From: Styela clava
Taxonomy: Eukaryota > Chordata > Ascidiacea > Stolidobranchia > Styelidae
DNA length: 64,000 nt
Reading direction: 5' to 3'
Assembly (NCBI RefSeq): GCF_964204865.1
Contig: NC_135262.1
Location: 13,702,001-13,766,000 of the forward strand
This document shows positions 1 to 10,959 of this stretch, piece after piece (positions within the stretch are counted from its first letter, which is position 1; every line of letters begins with the position of its first letter). Below the pieces are notes generated by a model, which was given only the letters and a program-made list of their open reading frames with translations, was not told the origin of the DNA and made no database searches. A program made the translations under genes and the position numbers.

Positions 1-1728
1 TGTAGGTAAAGTGGTGACAAAAATGAATACTTTGCAGTTTATATAAAAAAAATACGCTTAGTAGCACAGCCTTTTGGTCTCACTCCATCTCAAGTATTGT
101 AGCTTTTACAGAAGTTTTTTCTCCACCTGACCTATAATCAGGGCTGCCATAACGTCCTTAGTTTTAGAATTTGTCCTTATTTTGAAGGGTTTTGTTTCAG
201 AAATTATTTTTGTCCTTATTTCTAAGAAACATCTTTATTTTGACGTGTGTCCTTATTTTTGACCTTATGAATGAATATACCAGTAAATTAAACTTTGAAT
301 TTAGTTTAGATCTTGAACTTCATAAGAGATAAAATGAGTAAACGTAAAAAATTTGCCCTGATGATTATGAGAAAGAATTCAACGGCGTCAAACAAAACAA
401 AGGCTAGTGATTTGCGCACTGCAGCTTTTGTGAATGTGACAACAATCTGGAATCTATAGGTAGAGCAGCAATTTCTGGTAACAATGCAAGCCTTAAACAC
501 AAGGCTCTGCTCAAGAAATTAATCAAACCAATCTATAAATAACTTTTTGAAAGTCAATGATTATACAAAGGCTATCTCAACACATGCAAGTAGCTGAAAT
601 TTATTTCCATCATCATCATCATCATCATGGACAATAGAACTCATGGGATACGAAAACAATTGAAGAAACACAGCAGCTAGAACGAAGATTAAGATATATG
701 TGATTACAGTCAAGTTTCCGTACTCCTGAAGTATGCGTACCAAGAAATGAGGACACCGGAACGTAGTATGTGTACCACGTTAGGGTTAGGCCATAATTTT
801 ATTTCTATTCCCTTATTTTAGTACTATTACGAGTTCAGGGACTAACCAAGTAAGTGTTATCATGTGCGTCAAAGTGGCTGTTATACTTATATATAAACAC
901 ATACATGCTTAGATAGTAGACAAGGTTCAATTGTTGTGGGCGATTTATTTACCGTAACTAATATATATATATATTTATATACCGTAACTAAAATATAATT
1001 TTTTGCAGACGTCTCGAAACTCACTTTTGAAGAATGATTTCTCGTCACCAGATGGGGTTTTGGCATGGAAACATATCTAGAGGGAATTTATGGAGATATG
1101 TCTGAAAAAACATTTGAAACAGCCATGTAAACTAACAGACCAACATGTTTAACTCAATAGCTTAATAAAAATGTCTGTTAAATATTAAGCACCGGTATAG
1201 CACAAAGAATGGTTTTGAATATTAATTCATTTGTATTTTTTTATTAGATCTATCTCCTATTGAGCATTTAAATACTTGGATCATGATTATTATTTCTAAA
1301 ATTACCAACAGTATTCAGGTCATTAATAATAGATGACCCGGGGAAATTTTTCTTTGTAGGTTCTTCCTGCATCTGTTGCTAGGATTTCGGAAATGTCTGA
1401 ATTTGAAGCAACTGCCAAATTTTGCAAACTGCAAAATACATTTTTGACATATGCAACAGCACTACTGACGTGGCTTCCCTCAAAAACGGAAATCTACTAC
1501 TACTCTCTGAAACATCTGGAGACAAAAGACTGCAGTAGATCAGCTGAAATTTCATAATATATTTTACACATTGGAAGTCTACAACAGGTGATTAGCTCAA
1601 GGATTTTTAATACCATATTAGATATTAGGATACCATATTAGACCAAACATCTGTCAGATCCCCCTTTAAATGTAAGATAAAAGTCTTCTAAATTATTTTA
1701 CTATATCATACATATAAATTTTTCGTGG
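1..1728. other. Intergenic, no gene recognised
   Basis: I see no open reading frame with a recognisable domain here. The stretch is AT-rich, with a (AT)n run near 961-975 flanked by two copies of a short TACCGTAACTA motif. Around 1,400-1,540 a plus-strand frame looks weakly coding-like but contains stops and matches nothing I know. It may be an old transposon remnant. Confidence 0.5.
608..628. repeat. (CAT)7 microsatellite
   Basis: Seven uninterrupted CAT triplets are visible. On the minus strand they would read as an Asp run in a short frame that has no other support. Confidence 0.9.
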
Positions 1729-1736
1729 CTTGAAAC

Positions 1737-2508
1737 CAGTGGCGGCGCGTGGTCATTTTGACAACCGGGGCAAGCTATTGCGGGACCAAGTCACCCCCAT
1801 CTACGGGGACAGGGTATAAAAGTATATGAGTATAAAAACCATTCCATCGGTAACAACCAATCGGCAAAAGCGACAATTTTTGACGATAAGAAAGTGTCTT
1901 TAAAACCGGTCCAAGTCAAGGGATTAATAAATATAGACATAGTTTATTTTGAAACCTCTTTCAAAAGAAAAGACAATATTTACCCAGATAAATACAATGA
2001 CATATTAACAGAAACTTCGGGAAAGCAGACAAAACCTAAAATAAGGTTTAAAACGTTACTATGAAGAAAGGAAAGTTAATGCAAAGATAAGCGACGAAAA
2101 CGAAGGCGAGGAAACTATCAACTCCTCAAGCAACCAACGAACGAGAAGGAATGCGTGAATATGTCAACACGTTGTTGTAAGAAACGTCGGCATTGTGTCG
2201 TCATAATTTCGGGGCTAGCCCCGATCATTTAGTAAAAGAAACAGAAAACAAACGAGACAAACGCGGCGAGTGGAAGATAAAAGAGAGAATACGATATACA
2301 ATGAGCAACCGGGGCAAAATCGGCGTCGCCCCGTCGACGTTCGGCGAAGGCTTTGCGAGCGAAGAATGAACCATGTCGGGAGAATAGTTAGTGGCTAGTG
2401 TAGACAGTCTGTGCAACCGATATTGAGGTATTTTTCGAATATTTTTTATTATACCGAAAAAACAACCGGGGCATTGCCCCGGTTGGCCCTATTGACGCGC
2501 CGCCACTG
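1737..2508. mobile_element. Non-autonomous hAT-type DNA transposon
   Basis: The element is 772 bp. It starts CAGTGGCGGCGCGT and ends with the exact reverse complement, giving 14-bp terminal inverted repeats. It is flanked by a perfect 8-bp target-site duplication CTTGAAAC at 1,729-1,736 and 2,509-2,516. An 8-bp duplication with CAGTGG-type ends is the hallmark of the hAT superfamily. A GC-rich CAACCGGGGC motif recurs just inside both ends and again near 2,305, and a short perfect palindrome (CGGGGCTAGCCCCG) lies at about 2,209-2,222. No transposase frame is present, so it would depend on an element elsewhere. Confidence 0.88.
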
Positions 2509-2516
2509 CTTGAAAC

Positions 2517-2917
2517 ACATTTTAGAGTTAGACCATCGGGACTATTATAAACTAACATTTGCGATCAGACCTGCTAGGTGTTTTGGTCTAACTTGTCAGT
2601 TGAAATTTTCAGACCCCCCTTCAAAATCTTCAGTTATGCCCGTAGGGCCTCACCCTAAATATCGAATGAATCGACGAAAGATTTTCAGTTCAAAAGATGC
2701 ATATTTTGCAGGTCGCGGGGCTGGGAATCCATCGGTGCTCCAGTTGATTGAAAAGAAGCAAAGAAAATGAAATATGTAGCAATGTCCACGTAAGAAAACC
2801 TAAATTGCCTTTTTACCCCAGCTAAGAACCACTCCCAAAGCCTTAAAAAACATCAATACCACTATTAACATAACTCGATATTCAGTGTTTAATCACATTA
2901 GTAATTAAAGTAATATA
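2517..2917. other. Spacer between hAT element and T-box array
   Basis: No gene seen. A plus-strand frame runs out of the hAT end into this spacer but has no recognisable domain. Similarity to the tandem units downstream begins at about 2,918. Confidence 0.5.
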
Positions 2918-3581
2918 AAGGAAGCTTCATTTTAATGCGGTCAACGAATATTTTATCAAGACATAATCTTTTTAATGCTAACATCAGAAAAATCTGGCCT
3001 CAATAAAATTCAATAACGGGTCGGCTGTCATAAAAGTTGCATAAACTCCATGATGTTGATTTTTTTGCACAAAATTTTATTGACCAAAATATGTTTAATT
3101 AAAAAAACTTGCGCAGGGATATTGAATGAAAACTTCGCCTTGGCTATATGTACTGTGTTAGAGTGGCCGTTTGCATCGTTTTGCTAAATCATCGTCACAG
3201 CTGTAGGCTACTTCGATTTTGTTTTGCGAACTCGATACCCTGCAACATTTCAGTATCTCGTAGTTAGTTATTGAGTCGTCGTGTCCATTGCTCTCTTGTT
3301 ATGACGAAGAATATATTAGAATAAAATAATAACATCAAAAATCATTTTTTTATTGTGATGATAACGTATAGATATGCTGAGAAAATTACAGTTTTAGCAT
3401 TATTCGCATCACATGTATTTCTTTTCCTTATTGCCTCAAAAATCATATGCATACCAAAATTTGGAAAACACGATGTTTCATTCACCAAACTTGTATAAAA
3501 TTTCTCACGTATTCATTATATCAAATTTTAGATGAGAAAAGAAATTCGTTATTATTGGGAGAAGCCATCTTTCGCATTTAA

Positions 3582-4030
3582 ACTGTTTTCGGTTGTCTCA
3601 TATCATTTCAGGAGAACAAAAGAATTACTGACTCAGCAGGCTACTGCAATTGTTATTTACTAATCAAAGAAACTCTATCTTGAATGAACGGCAATGTGAA
3701 ATGCAGATAATTTTATTATCGCAACTTTATAATAGAGATAATATTGCGTAATATACAGTCATTAACATGAAGAATTCGGAAATTGAAATTCGAAAAATGT
3801 TGATAAATGAATCCACTCAAACGCCCTTGTCAACAAATTTAAAGCTTGTTACCGAGACAGCATTATTTAGAGTCGAGAAGACTCGAGTTTTTCTTTTTTG
3901 TTCAAACTGTTATCGGTTATCCCATTTCAAAAGAACAAACGAATTAACTACTCAACGTGGTATTGCAATTGTTTTCTACTAATCGAAGGAACTCGTTATT
4001 GATTAAATGGATATGACAAATGTAGATAAT
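3582..4030. repeat. Degenerate direct repeat inside the unit spacer (unit 1 example)
   Basis: A ~140-bp segment at about 3,582-3,722 is related to one at about 3,904-4,030. Both contain CTGTT.TCGGTT, then AGAACAAA, then TATTGCAATTGTT or a close variant, then CTACTAATC or a close variant, and GCAGATAATT or TGTAGATAATT. The same pair recurs in every unit, so the spacer already held an internal duplication before the array expanded. Confidence 0.7.
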
Positions 4031-5019
4031 TTGATTATCCCTACTAAAAAATAAAAATTATAATACGTAGTGTGTAACTCGTAAATAAATAAATGAAGAT
4101 TTCTTCAAATCTACTTATCATAAGTTTTAGTGATCATCATAAATTTTATAAGACCTGAACTGTATATACATACATATTGGAAATAGAACGAGAAAAAATA
4201 AATTATTCGCCGCGTGATGTCACTTATATTTCTCTATACATATTCCTGGCAAATTTTCTGAATCAATGGATTCACTGACTCAGTATGATTTTGCTATTTT
4301 ACTTATCAAACAATCGTTCCTCCATATCGGAAACACTTTAGAAAATCTGTCTTTTGAAGGCGAAATTGACAGTTGCAAAAAATCCACATAGAAAGGATCC
4401 TGATTTTAATGCTGTTCTGTCATAACTTTAGAATATGTATTGTATTTACGGCATTGTGGACGGCTTATACATTGACGACCTTCAGTGGGTCCTGGAAAAA
4501 ATTTCATGTAGATTTTGTTCTAAATAATTGATTTAAGTTAGCATGACGCTTTTATTCTTCTGTGGTTCATACAAGATAGTTTGGCTGGTGAGTATTTGTG
4601 GCATCGATTCAAGTTGCATAGTTTTGTCTAAAGGCGAAGAACGTCTACAGTAAAAAATCATTTTTCTATTTTCTAGTCTGGTAAGCTTTATATCAAATTG
4701 AAAGCTTCAATAATCAAGCCGGTTATATTAAAAAATACGACATATTTTGGTCTTTCTTTCTGCCTTTCGTCTTTAGTGCAAAATTGTAAAATAAAATTAA
4801 ATGTTACCTCATCTTTTGAAAGGGTAGTATCAGTTTTTAGAGCTAAGTTCTCTTTCACTTAAATGTCTGGTTTTCAGGAGCTTGAGCATGAAGACCACTA
4901 TTCCTGAAATTCCCAATGATTTTGAGAATAGGAAAGTTTTAATTAACAACATATATCTAAAACTTTCACTCGCCTACTAATCGGAATAAGGAACACGTAG
5001 TATATCTATCGTTTAATCA

Positions 5020-5025
5020 TTTATT
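5020..5025 (-). terminator. Polyadenylation signal, T-box copy 1
   Basis: AATAAA on the minus strand about 65 nt after the ancestral stop codon. The hexamer is kept at the same place in all seven units. Confidence 0.6.
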
Positions 5026-5090
5026 TTACAAAAGTTTCAAATAAAAGGAACTATATTGGAAGTTAAATTATAGTATTTGTAAAATAAAAC

Positions 5091-6542
5091 TCATGATTCG
5101 ATTCCAAACAGAAATTTCGAAACATCATCATTACCTAAAAATTCAGCTGGAGATGCTGAAACATATCCCGGATCGTCATAATATACAATGGTGTCATTAC
5201 ACAATTCATCAAACAAGTTGTCTTTCCACAAAGTCTCGGTGTGGTCGACTCTTTCCAAACTTTGTGGAAATTGTGTTTCGTAAATTGTTGCAGAATCGCC
5301 AGAGTAAAGTGTTTGATGATCATAATCCTGCGACGCAATTGAGTTGGGAGGATTAAAATACATTTGTAAAGGCTGGTGAGTTGGAGTATTGTTTTTGTAG
5401 ATATTGAGTGGGCAATGTTCTTGCGACCGAAAACAGAAATCTGTATTGTCCACTGCAACAGATGAATTTTAATGAATATTGTAGCTACGTTGCAATTCTT
5501 GTTGTTGATCCCATTTGCGTACTTTCTTTGTTTCTAAAACGTTATGGAAATGTTCATCCTCATTTGAGCACGTGTTTTGTTTTCCGTTTTCCATCAGCAC
5601 GGAGTCCTTTAGCATATGGATTGTTTTTTTTATTTTAAGTTGAGAAAGTTCGGAATTTTGATAAGCTGTTATAGTGATGAAAGTTGTTTGTGGAAATTCA
5701 AATGTTTGAATATTATGTTGATTGTCTGATTTTGAGAGGTGAATACGAATTTGATACCGATGCATTGAATGGAGAACAATCTGAAAAAATAATGCAAATA
5801 CGATATGAAAGGCGGTGCAGAATATTTACTACACTTTTTTATACATTGAGATATTAGTGAATAAAACCAAAATTATTATTTACTCACTGTATCTTGGGAA
5901 CGATTTGCAGTAGTATTTGTAAGCTTGACTTTATGAAATGATACAATTTCTTCCATCAATTTTTGTCCAGTAACTTCGGAAATTGGATGGACGTAGTGGT
6001 TTTGTATATGGGGAATTTCTCCTTTCCCACCGACAATTCATTGCCCGCTCTGATGAAATAAAATGTTCCATTATAACATATTATATTAAATATAAAACAC
6101 TATAAATTTATTTTAAAGAATTTTTTAAGAATTACAAACCTGAAACCTATATCGGTTCGAATCAATCTGGACAATGTCAAGAATCGCGTTGTAAAGCGCA
6201 TTTGGATCCAATCCTGAAAACTTTACTCCATAGCCTGGAAATATTCTCCTGCAAAAAATAATATATATACTTAAAAAAATGCAAAACAGAAATCTATTAA
6301 AAACAAATCTGAAAATAATAACAACTGTTTTTACCTTCCTTTCTTTGTCAACACCATTTCAGTTCCAATATCAAATTAGGTGGGTTTGTTGCTTGAAATT
6401 GCAACATATTATTATTGGGATGATTTACTGGAGCTGTGGCTTCCGATGTCGATTCAGGTTGCTCTGTATAATCAGAACCATAGCCCCACGAAGGTGGATC
6501 TTGCACCCATTGATTTTGATGATTTTGTTGGAAGCGAAACAT
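5091..6542 (-). pseudogene. T-box transcription factor copy 1, inactivated
   Basis: This is the left-most array copy. By alignment with the intact copies, exon 1 is 6,335-6,542, exon 2 is 6,140-6,248, exon 3 is 5,888-6,049 and exon 4 is 5,091-5,780. Four lesions are visible. A 55-bp deletion in exon 1 removes the start of the T-box and shifts the frame. In exon 3 the Trp of the QW motif has become TGA (6,038-6,040). In exon 4, two extra T in a T-run, compensated further on, scramble about 18 residues covering the NPYAKGFR element. A TAA at 5,469-5,471 replaces the Asp codon after the YNIH motif. It also differs from its neighbours by many substitutions, so it is the oldest or least homogenised copy. 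No functional T-box protein can be read from it. It shares the variants TLYSG and GDSATI with copy 7 at the other end of the array. Confidence 0.9.
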
Positions 6543-6610
6543 TATTCACAATGGTATTCGTTGGTCTGTGCACAAATCTGATGATTGAAAACGAAGTTAA
6601 CTTCATCCAG

Positions 6611-6619
6611 TTATATACC
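6611..6619 (-). promoter_or_regulatory. TATA-like element, T-box copy 1
   Basis: Minus-strand GGTATATAA about 70-80 bp upstream of the ATG, conserved across the units. The perfect palindrome GAAGTTAACTTC lies between it and the ATG. Confidence 0.4.
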
Positions 6620-7354
6620 AATTACATCATGACATTACTGTTATTTAATCATCCATTGCGTATTGCGTATTGTTATCTTCATTTTACAATGACTAGCATC
6701 TGGTTATCTACATCAGTCGTTTCCTTTTCATCAAGGGAGATTTTCCTTGCCTCACCTCAGCATGGTACTGCTCTACAACTACCAATTCTTTGATAAGATT
6801 CGATTACAATTGCTATAACATGCTGAGTCGGTAAATCTATTTGTTGTGACAAATTTTCTACGTTGTGATTACAAGGAATAATGATATTTGAAAATTCTAT
6901 CAAGTTTTAAGTTTTATTTTTTCACAGTTGGGACATGAGAAATTCTGATACGCTTTAAAATATATTTTAGTGGAGAACAAGGTTATTTGTGCCAAGTGAC
7001 GTCAAGTTTATTTTTTCCAACCAGTAAAAAAGTCAGTTTATAGAAAATACGAAGAAAAAAGATAATCATACATTTCAACTTGGGAAGGGAAGCCGCGAGG
7101 AACCATATAAACTCATATAAAGAAAGCTTCAATATCTTAATGCGGTCAACGAATATTTTATCAAGACATAATCTTTTTAATGCTAACATCAGAAAAATCT
7201 GGCATTAATAAAGTTCAATAAAGGGTTGGCTGTCTTATAAGTTGCAAAAACTCCATGATGTTATTTTTTTGCACAAAATTTCAATGACCAAAATATGTTA
7301 AATTAAAAAAATTTGCGCAGGGATATTGAATGAAAACTTCACGTTGGCTATATG

Positions 7355-7521
7355 CAGTAGTGGGATTCAGCCGGTTCGCAATGGTTCTATAGAACCGTCT
7401 CAAGGAATTTTATGAGTTCAGCGAACCGGTTAGCATTACATGACCTTTTGTAACAAAACCGCCTGAAAATATGACATTTGTATGATGGAACCGACTGACA
7501 AAAATTTGAATCCTACCACTG
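7355..7521. mobile_element. hAT-type MITE present only in unit 2
   Basis: This 167-bp insert begins CAGTAGTGGGATTCA and ends with the reverse complement of CAGTGGTAGGATTCA. It is flanked by a perfect 8-bp duplication GCTATATG at 7,347-7,354 and 7,522-7,529. Other array units have the uninterrupted site GGCTATATGTACTG, so the empty target is seen directly. It carries no coding capacity. Confidence 0.93.
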
Positions 7522-9304
7522 GCTATATGTACTGTGTTAGAGTGGCCATTTGTATCGTATTGCTAAATCATCGTCACAGCTGGTACCTCGTAGTTAGTTG
7601 TTGAGCCTTCGCGTCCACTGCTCTCTTGTTATGAACGAAGAATATATTAAGATAAAATATTAAGTTCAAAAATCATTTTTTTATTGTGATGATAACGTAT
7701 AGATATGCTGAGGAAATTACAGTTGTAGCATTATTCGCATCACATATATTTAATTTCCTTATTGCCTCAAAAATCATATGCATAACAAAATTTGGAAACT
7801 ACGATGTTTCATTCACCAAACTTGTATAAAATTTCTCACGTATTAATTATATCAAATTTTAGATGAGAAAAGAAGTTTGTTATATTTGGGAGAAGCCATC
7901 TCCCGCATTTACACTGTTATCGGTTGTCTCAAATCATTTCAGGAGAACAAAAAAATTTCTGACTCAGCATGCTATTGCAATTGTTATTTACTAATCAAAG
8001 AAACTCTATCTTGAATGAACGGCAATGTGAAATGCAGATAATTTCATTATCGCAACTTTATAATAGAGATAATAATGCGTAATATACAGTCATTAACATG
8101 AAGAATTCGGAAATTGGAATTCGAAAAATTTTGATAAATAAATCCTTGTCAATAAATTTGAAGCTTGTTACCAAGACAACATTATTTAGAGTCGAGGAGA
8201 CTCGAGTTTTTTTATTCAAACTGTTATCGGTTATCTCATTTCAAAAGAACAAACGAATTAACGACTCAACATGATATTGCAATTGTTTCCTACTAATCAA
8301 AGAAACTCGTTATTGATTAAACGGAAATGACAAATGTAGATAATTTGATTATCCCTACTGAAAAATAAATTATAATACGTAGTGTGTAACTCGTAAATAA
8401 ATAAATTAAGATTTCTTCAAATCTACTTATCATAAGTTTTAGTGATCATCATAAATTTTATAAGACATAAATATTGAAAATAGAACGAGAAAAAATAAAT
8501 TCTTCGCCGCGTGATGTCACTTCTATTTATCTATACATATTCCTGGCAAACTTTCTGAATCAAAGGATTGACTGACTCAGTATGATATTGCTATTTTTAC
8601 TTATCAAACAATTTTTCCTCCGTATCGGAAATACTTTAGAAAATCTGTTTTTTGGAGGAGAAATTGACAGTTTCCAAAAATCCACATAGAAAGGATCCTG
8701 ATTTTAATGCTGTTCTGTCATAACTTTGGAATATGTATTGGATTTACAGCATTGTGGACGGCTTATACTTTGACGACCTTCAGTGGGTCCTGGAAAATTT
8801 TTTATGTATATTTTGCTTTCAATAATTGATCTAAGTTAGCATGACGCTTTTATTCTTCTGTGGTTCATACAAGACAGTTTTGCTGGTGAGTATTTGTGGC
8901 ACAGATTCAAGTTGCATAGTTTTGTCTAAAGGTGAAAAACGTTTACAATAAAAAAGCATTTTCCTACCTTCTAGCCTGGTAAGCTTTATCTCAAATTGAA
9001 AGCTCCAATAATCAATTCGGTTATATTAAGAAAAATACGACATATTTTGGTCTTTCTTCCTGCCTTTCGTCTTTAGTGCAAAATTGTAAAATAAAATTAA
9101 TATTACCTCATCCTTGGAAAGGGTGGTAACAGTTTTTAGAGCAAAGTTTTCTTTCACTCAATAGTGTTGTTTTCTGATGCTTGATCATAAAGTCCACTAT
9201 CCCTGAGATTCCCATTAATTTTGAGTTTTAATTAACAACATATAAAACTTTCACTCGCCTACTAATCTGAATATCGAACACGTAGTATATCTATCGGTTG
9301 ATCA

Positions 9305-9310
9305 TTTATT
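9305..9310 (-). terminator. Polyadenylation signal, T-box copy 2
   Basis: Minus-strand AATAAA 65 nt after the stop codon. Confidence 0.65.
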
Positions 9311-9375
9311 TTACAAAAGTTTCAAATAAAAGGAACTATATTGGAAGTTAAATTATAGTTTTTGTAAAATAAAAC

Positions 9376-10882
9376 TCATGATTCAATTCCAAACAGAAAT
9401 TTCGAAACATCATCATTATCTAAAAATTCAGCTGGAGATGCTGAAACATATCCCGGATCGTCATAATATACAATATTGTCATTACACAATTCATCTAACA
9501 AGTTGTCTTTCCACAAAGTCTCGGTGTGGTCGACTCTTTCCAAACTTTGTGGAGATTGTGTTTCGTTAATTGTTGCATAATCGCCAGAGTAAAATGTTTG
9601 ATGATCAGAATCCTGCGACGCAATTGAGTTGGGAGAATTGAAATACTTTTGTAAAGGCTGGTGAGTTGGAGTTATGTTTTTGTAGATATTGAGTGGGCAA
9701 TGTTCTTGAGACCGAAAACAGAAATCTGAATTGTTCAGTGCGAAAGATGAATTATCATGAATATTGTAGCTACGTTCCAATTCTTGTTGTTGATCCCATT
9801 TGCATACTTTCTTTGTTTCTAAAACGTTATGGAAATATTCATCCTCATTTGAGCAAGTTCTTTTGTTTTTCCTTTTTCCATCAGCACGGAATCTTTTAGC
9901 ATATGGATTGTTTTTTATTTTAAGTTGAGAAAGTTTGGAATTTTGATAAGCTGTTACAGTGATGAAAGTTGTTTGTGGAAATTCAAATGTTTGAATATTA
10001 TGTTGATTGTCTGATCTTGAGAGGTGAACACGAATTTGATACCGATGCATTGAATGGAGAACAATCTGAAAAAATAATGCAAATACGTTATGAAAGACGG
10101 TGCAAAATATTTACTACACTTTTTTATACATTGAGATATTAGTGAATAAAACCAAAATTATTATTTACTCACTGTATCTTGGGAACGATTTGCAGTAGTA
10201 TTTGTAAGCTTGACTTTATGAAATGATACAATTTCTTCCATCAATTTTTGTCCAGTAACTTCGGAAATTGGATGGACGTATTGGTTTTGTATATGAGGAA
10301 TTTCTCCTTTTCCACCGACAATCCATTGCCCACTCTAATGAAATAAAGTGTTCCACCATAATATATTATATTAAATATAAATTACTATAAATTTATTTAG
10401 GAGAATTTTTTATATATTACAAACCTGAAACCTATATCGGTTCGAATCAATCTGGACGATGTCAAGAATCACGTTGTAAAGCGCATTTGGATCCAATCCT
10501 GAAAACTTTACTCGATAGCCTGGAAATATTCTCCTGCAAAAAATAATATATCTACTTAAAAAAATGCAAAACAGAAATATATTAAAAACAAATCTGAAAA
10601 TAATAACAACTGTTTTTACCTTCCTTTCTTTGTCAATACCATTTCAGTCCCAACATCAGAAAACTTTTGCCAAAGTTCTTCGTCGCACAGACGAGCATTC
10701 ATGTTGGTTATTAAATTAGGTTGGTTTGTTGCTTGGAATTGCAACATATTATTATCTGGATGAATTACTGAAGTGGTGGCTTCCAATGTCGATTCAGGTT
10801 GCTCTGTATAGTTAGAACCATAGCCCCACGAAGTAAGATCTTGCACCCATTGATTTTGATGATTTTGTTGGAAGCGGAACAT
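9376..10882 (-). CDS. T-box transcription factor, copy 2 (intact)
   Basis: Predicted sequence-specific nuclear transcription factor. Exons on the minus strand are 10,620-10,882, 10,425-10,533, 10,173-10,334 and 9,376-10,065. Splice phases are 2, 0 and 0, giving a 407-residue protein. The ATG starts the [12 protein letters not shown]-terminus shared by all intact copies. Residues 1-63 are Gln/Asn-rich. The T-box spans about 64-238, with the family signatures [47 protein letters not shown] and [10 protein letters not shown] basic KRKNKR stretch follows and could be a nuclear signal. The C-terminal 150 residues are polar and acidic, possibly an activation region. Two features are peculiar to this copy: Gly to Arg in the NPYAKGFR helix, which becomes YAKRFR, and NQYVHP where others have NHYVHP. 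The wording resembles Tbx6/Tbx16 T-boxes, but orthology is not proven. Confidence 0.87.
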
Positions 10883-10950
10883 TTTTTACAATGGTATTCG
10901 TTGGTCTGTGCACAAATCTGATGAATGAAAACGAAGTTAACTTCATCCAG

Positions 10951-10959
10951 TTATATACC
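10951..10959 (-). promoter_or_regulatory. TATA-like element, T-box copy 2
   Basis: Minus-strand GGTATATAA about 70-80 bp before the ATG. AGATAAC motifs (GATA-type sites) lie a further 60-110 bp upstream, and the palindrome GAAGTTAACTTC lies downstream of it. Confidence 0.45.

Noticed and set aside
160-260. TGTCCTTATTTT-like repeats near the left edge as a tandem repeat or hAT end (CAGGGCTGCCATAA at about 143)
   Set aside because: The motif recurs loosely and no partner end or duplication could be found.
2411-2770. 119-codon plus-strand frame
   Set aside because: It starts inside the hAT element and runs through its terminal repeat into the spacer; no domain is present.
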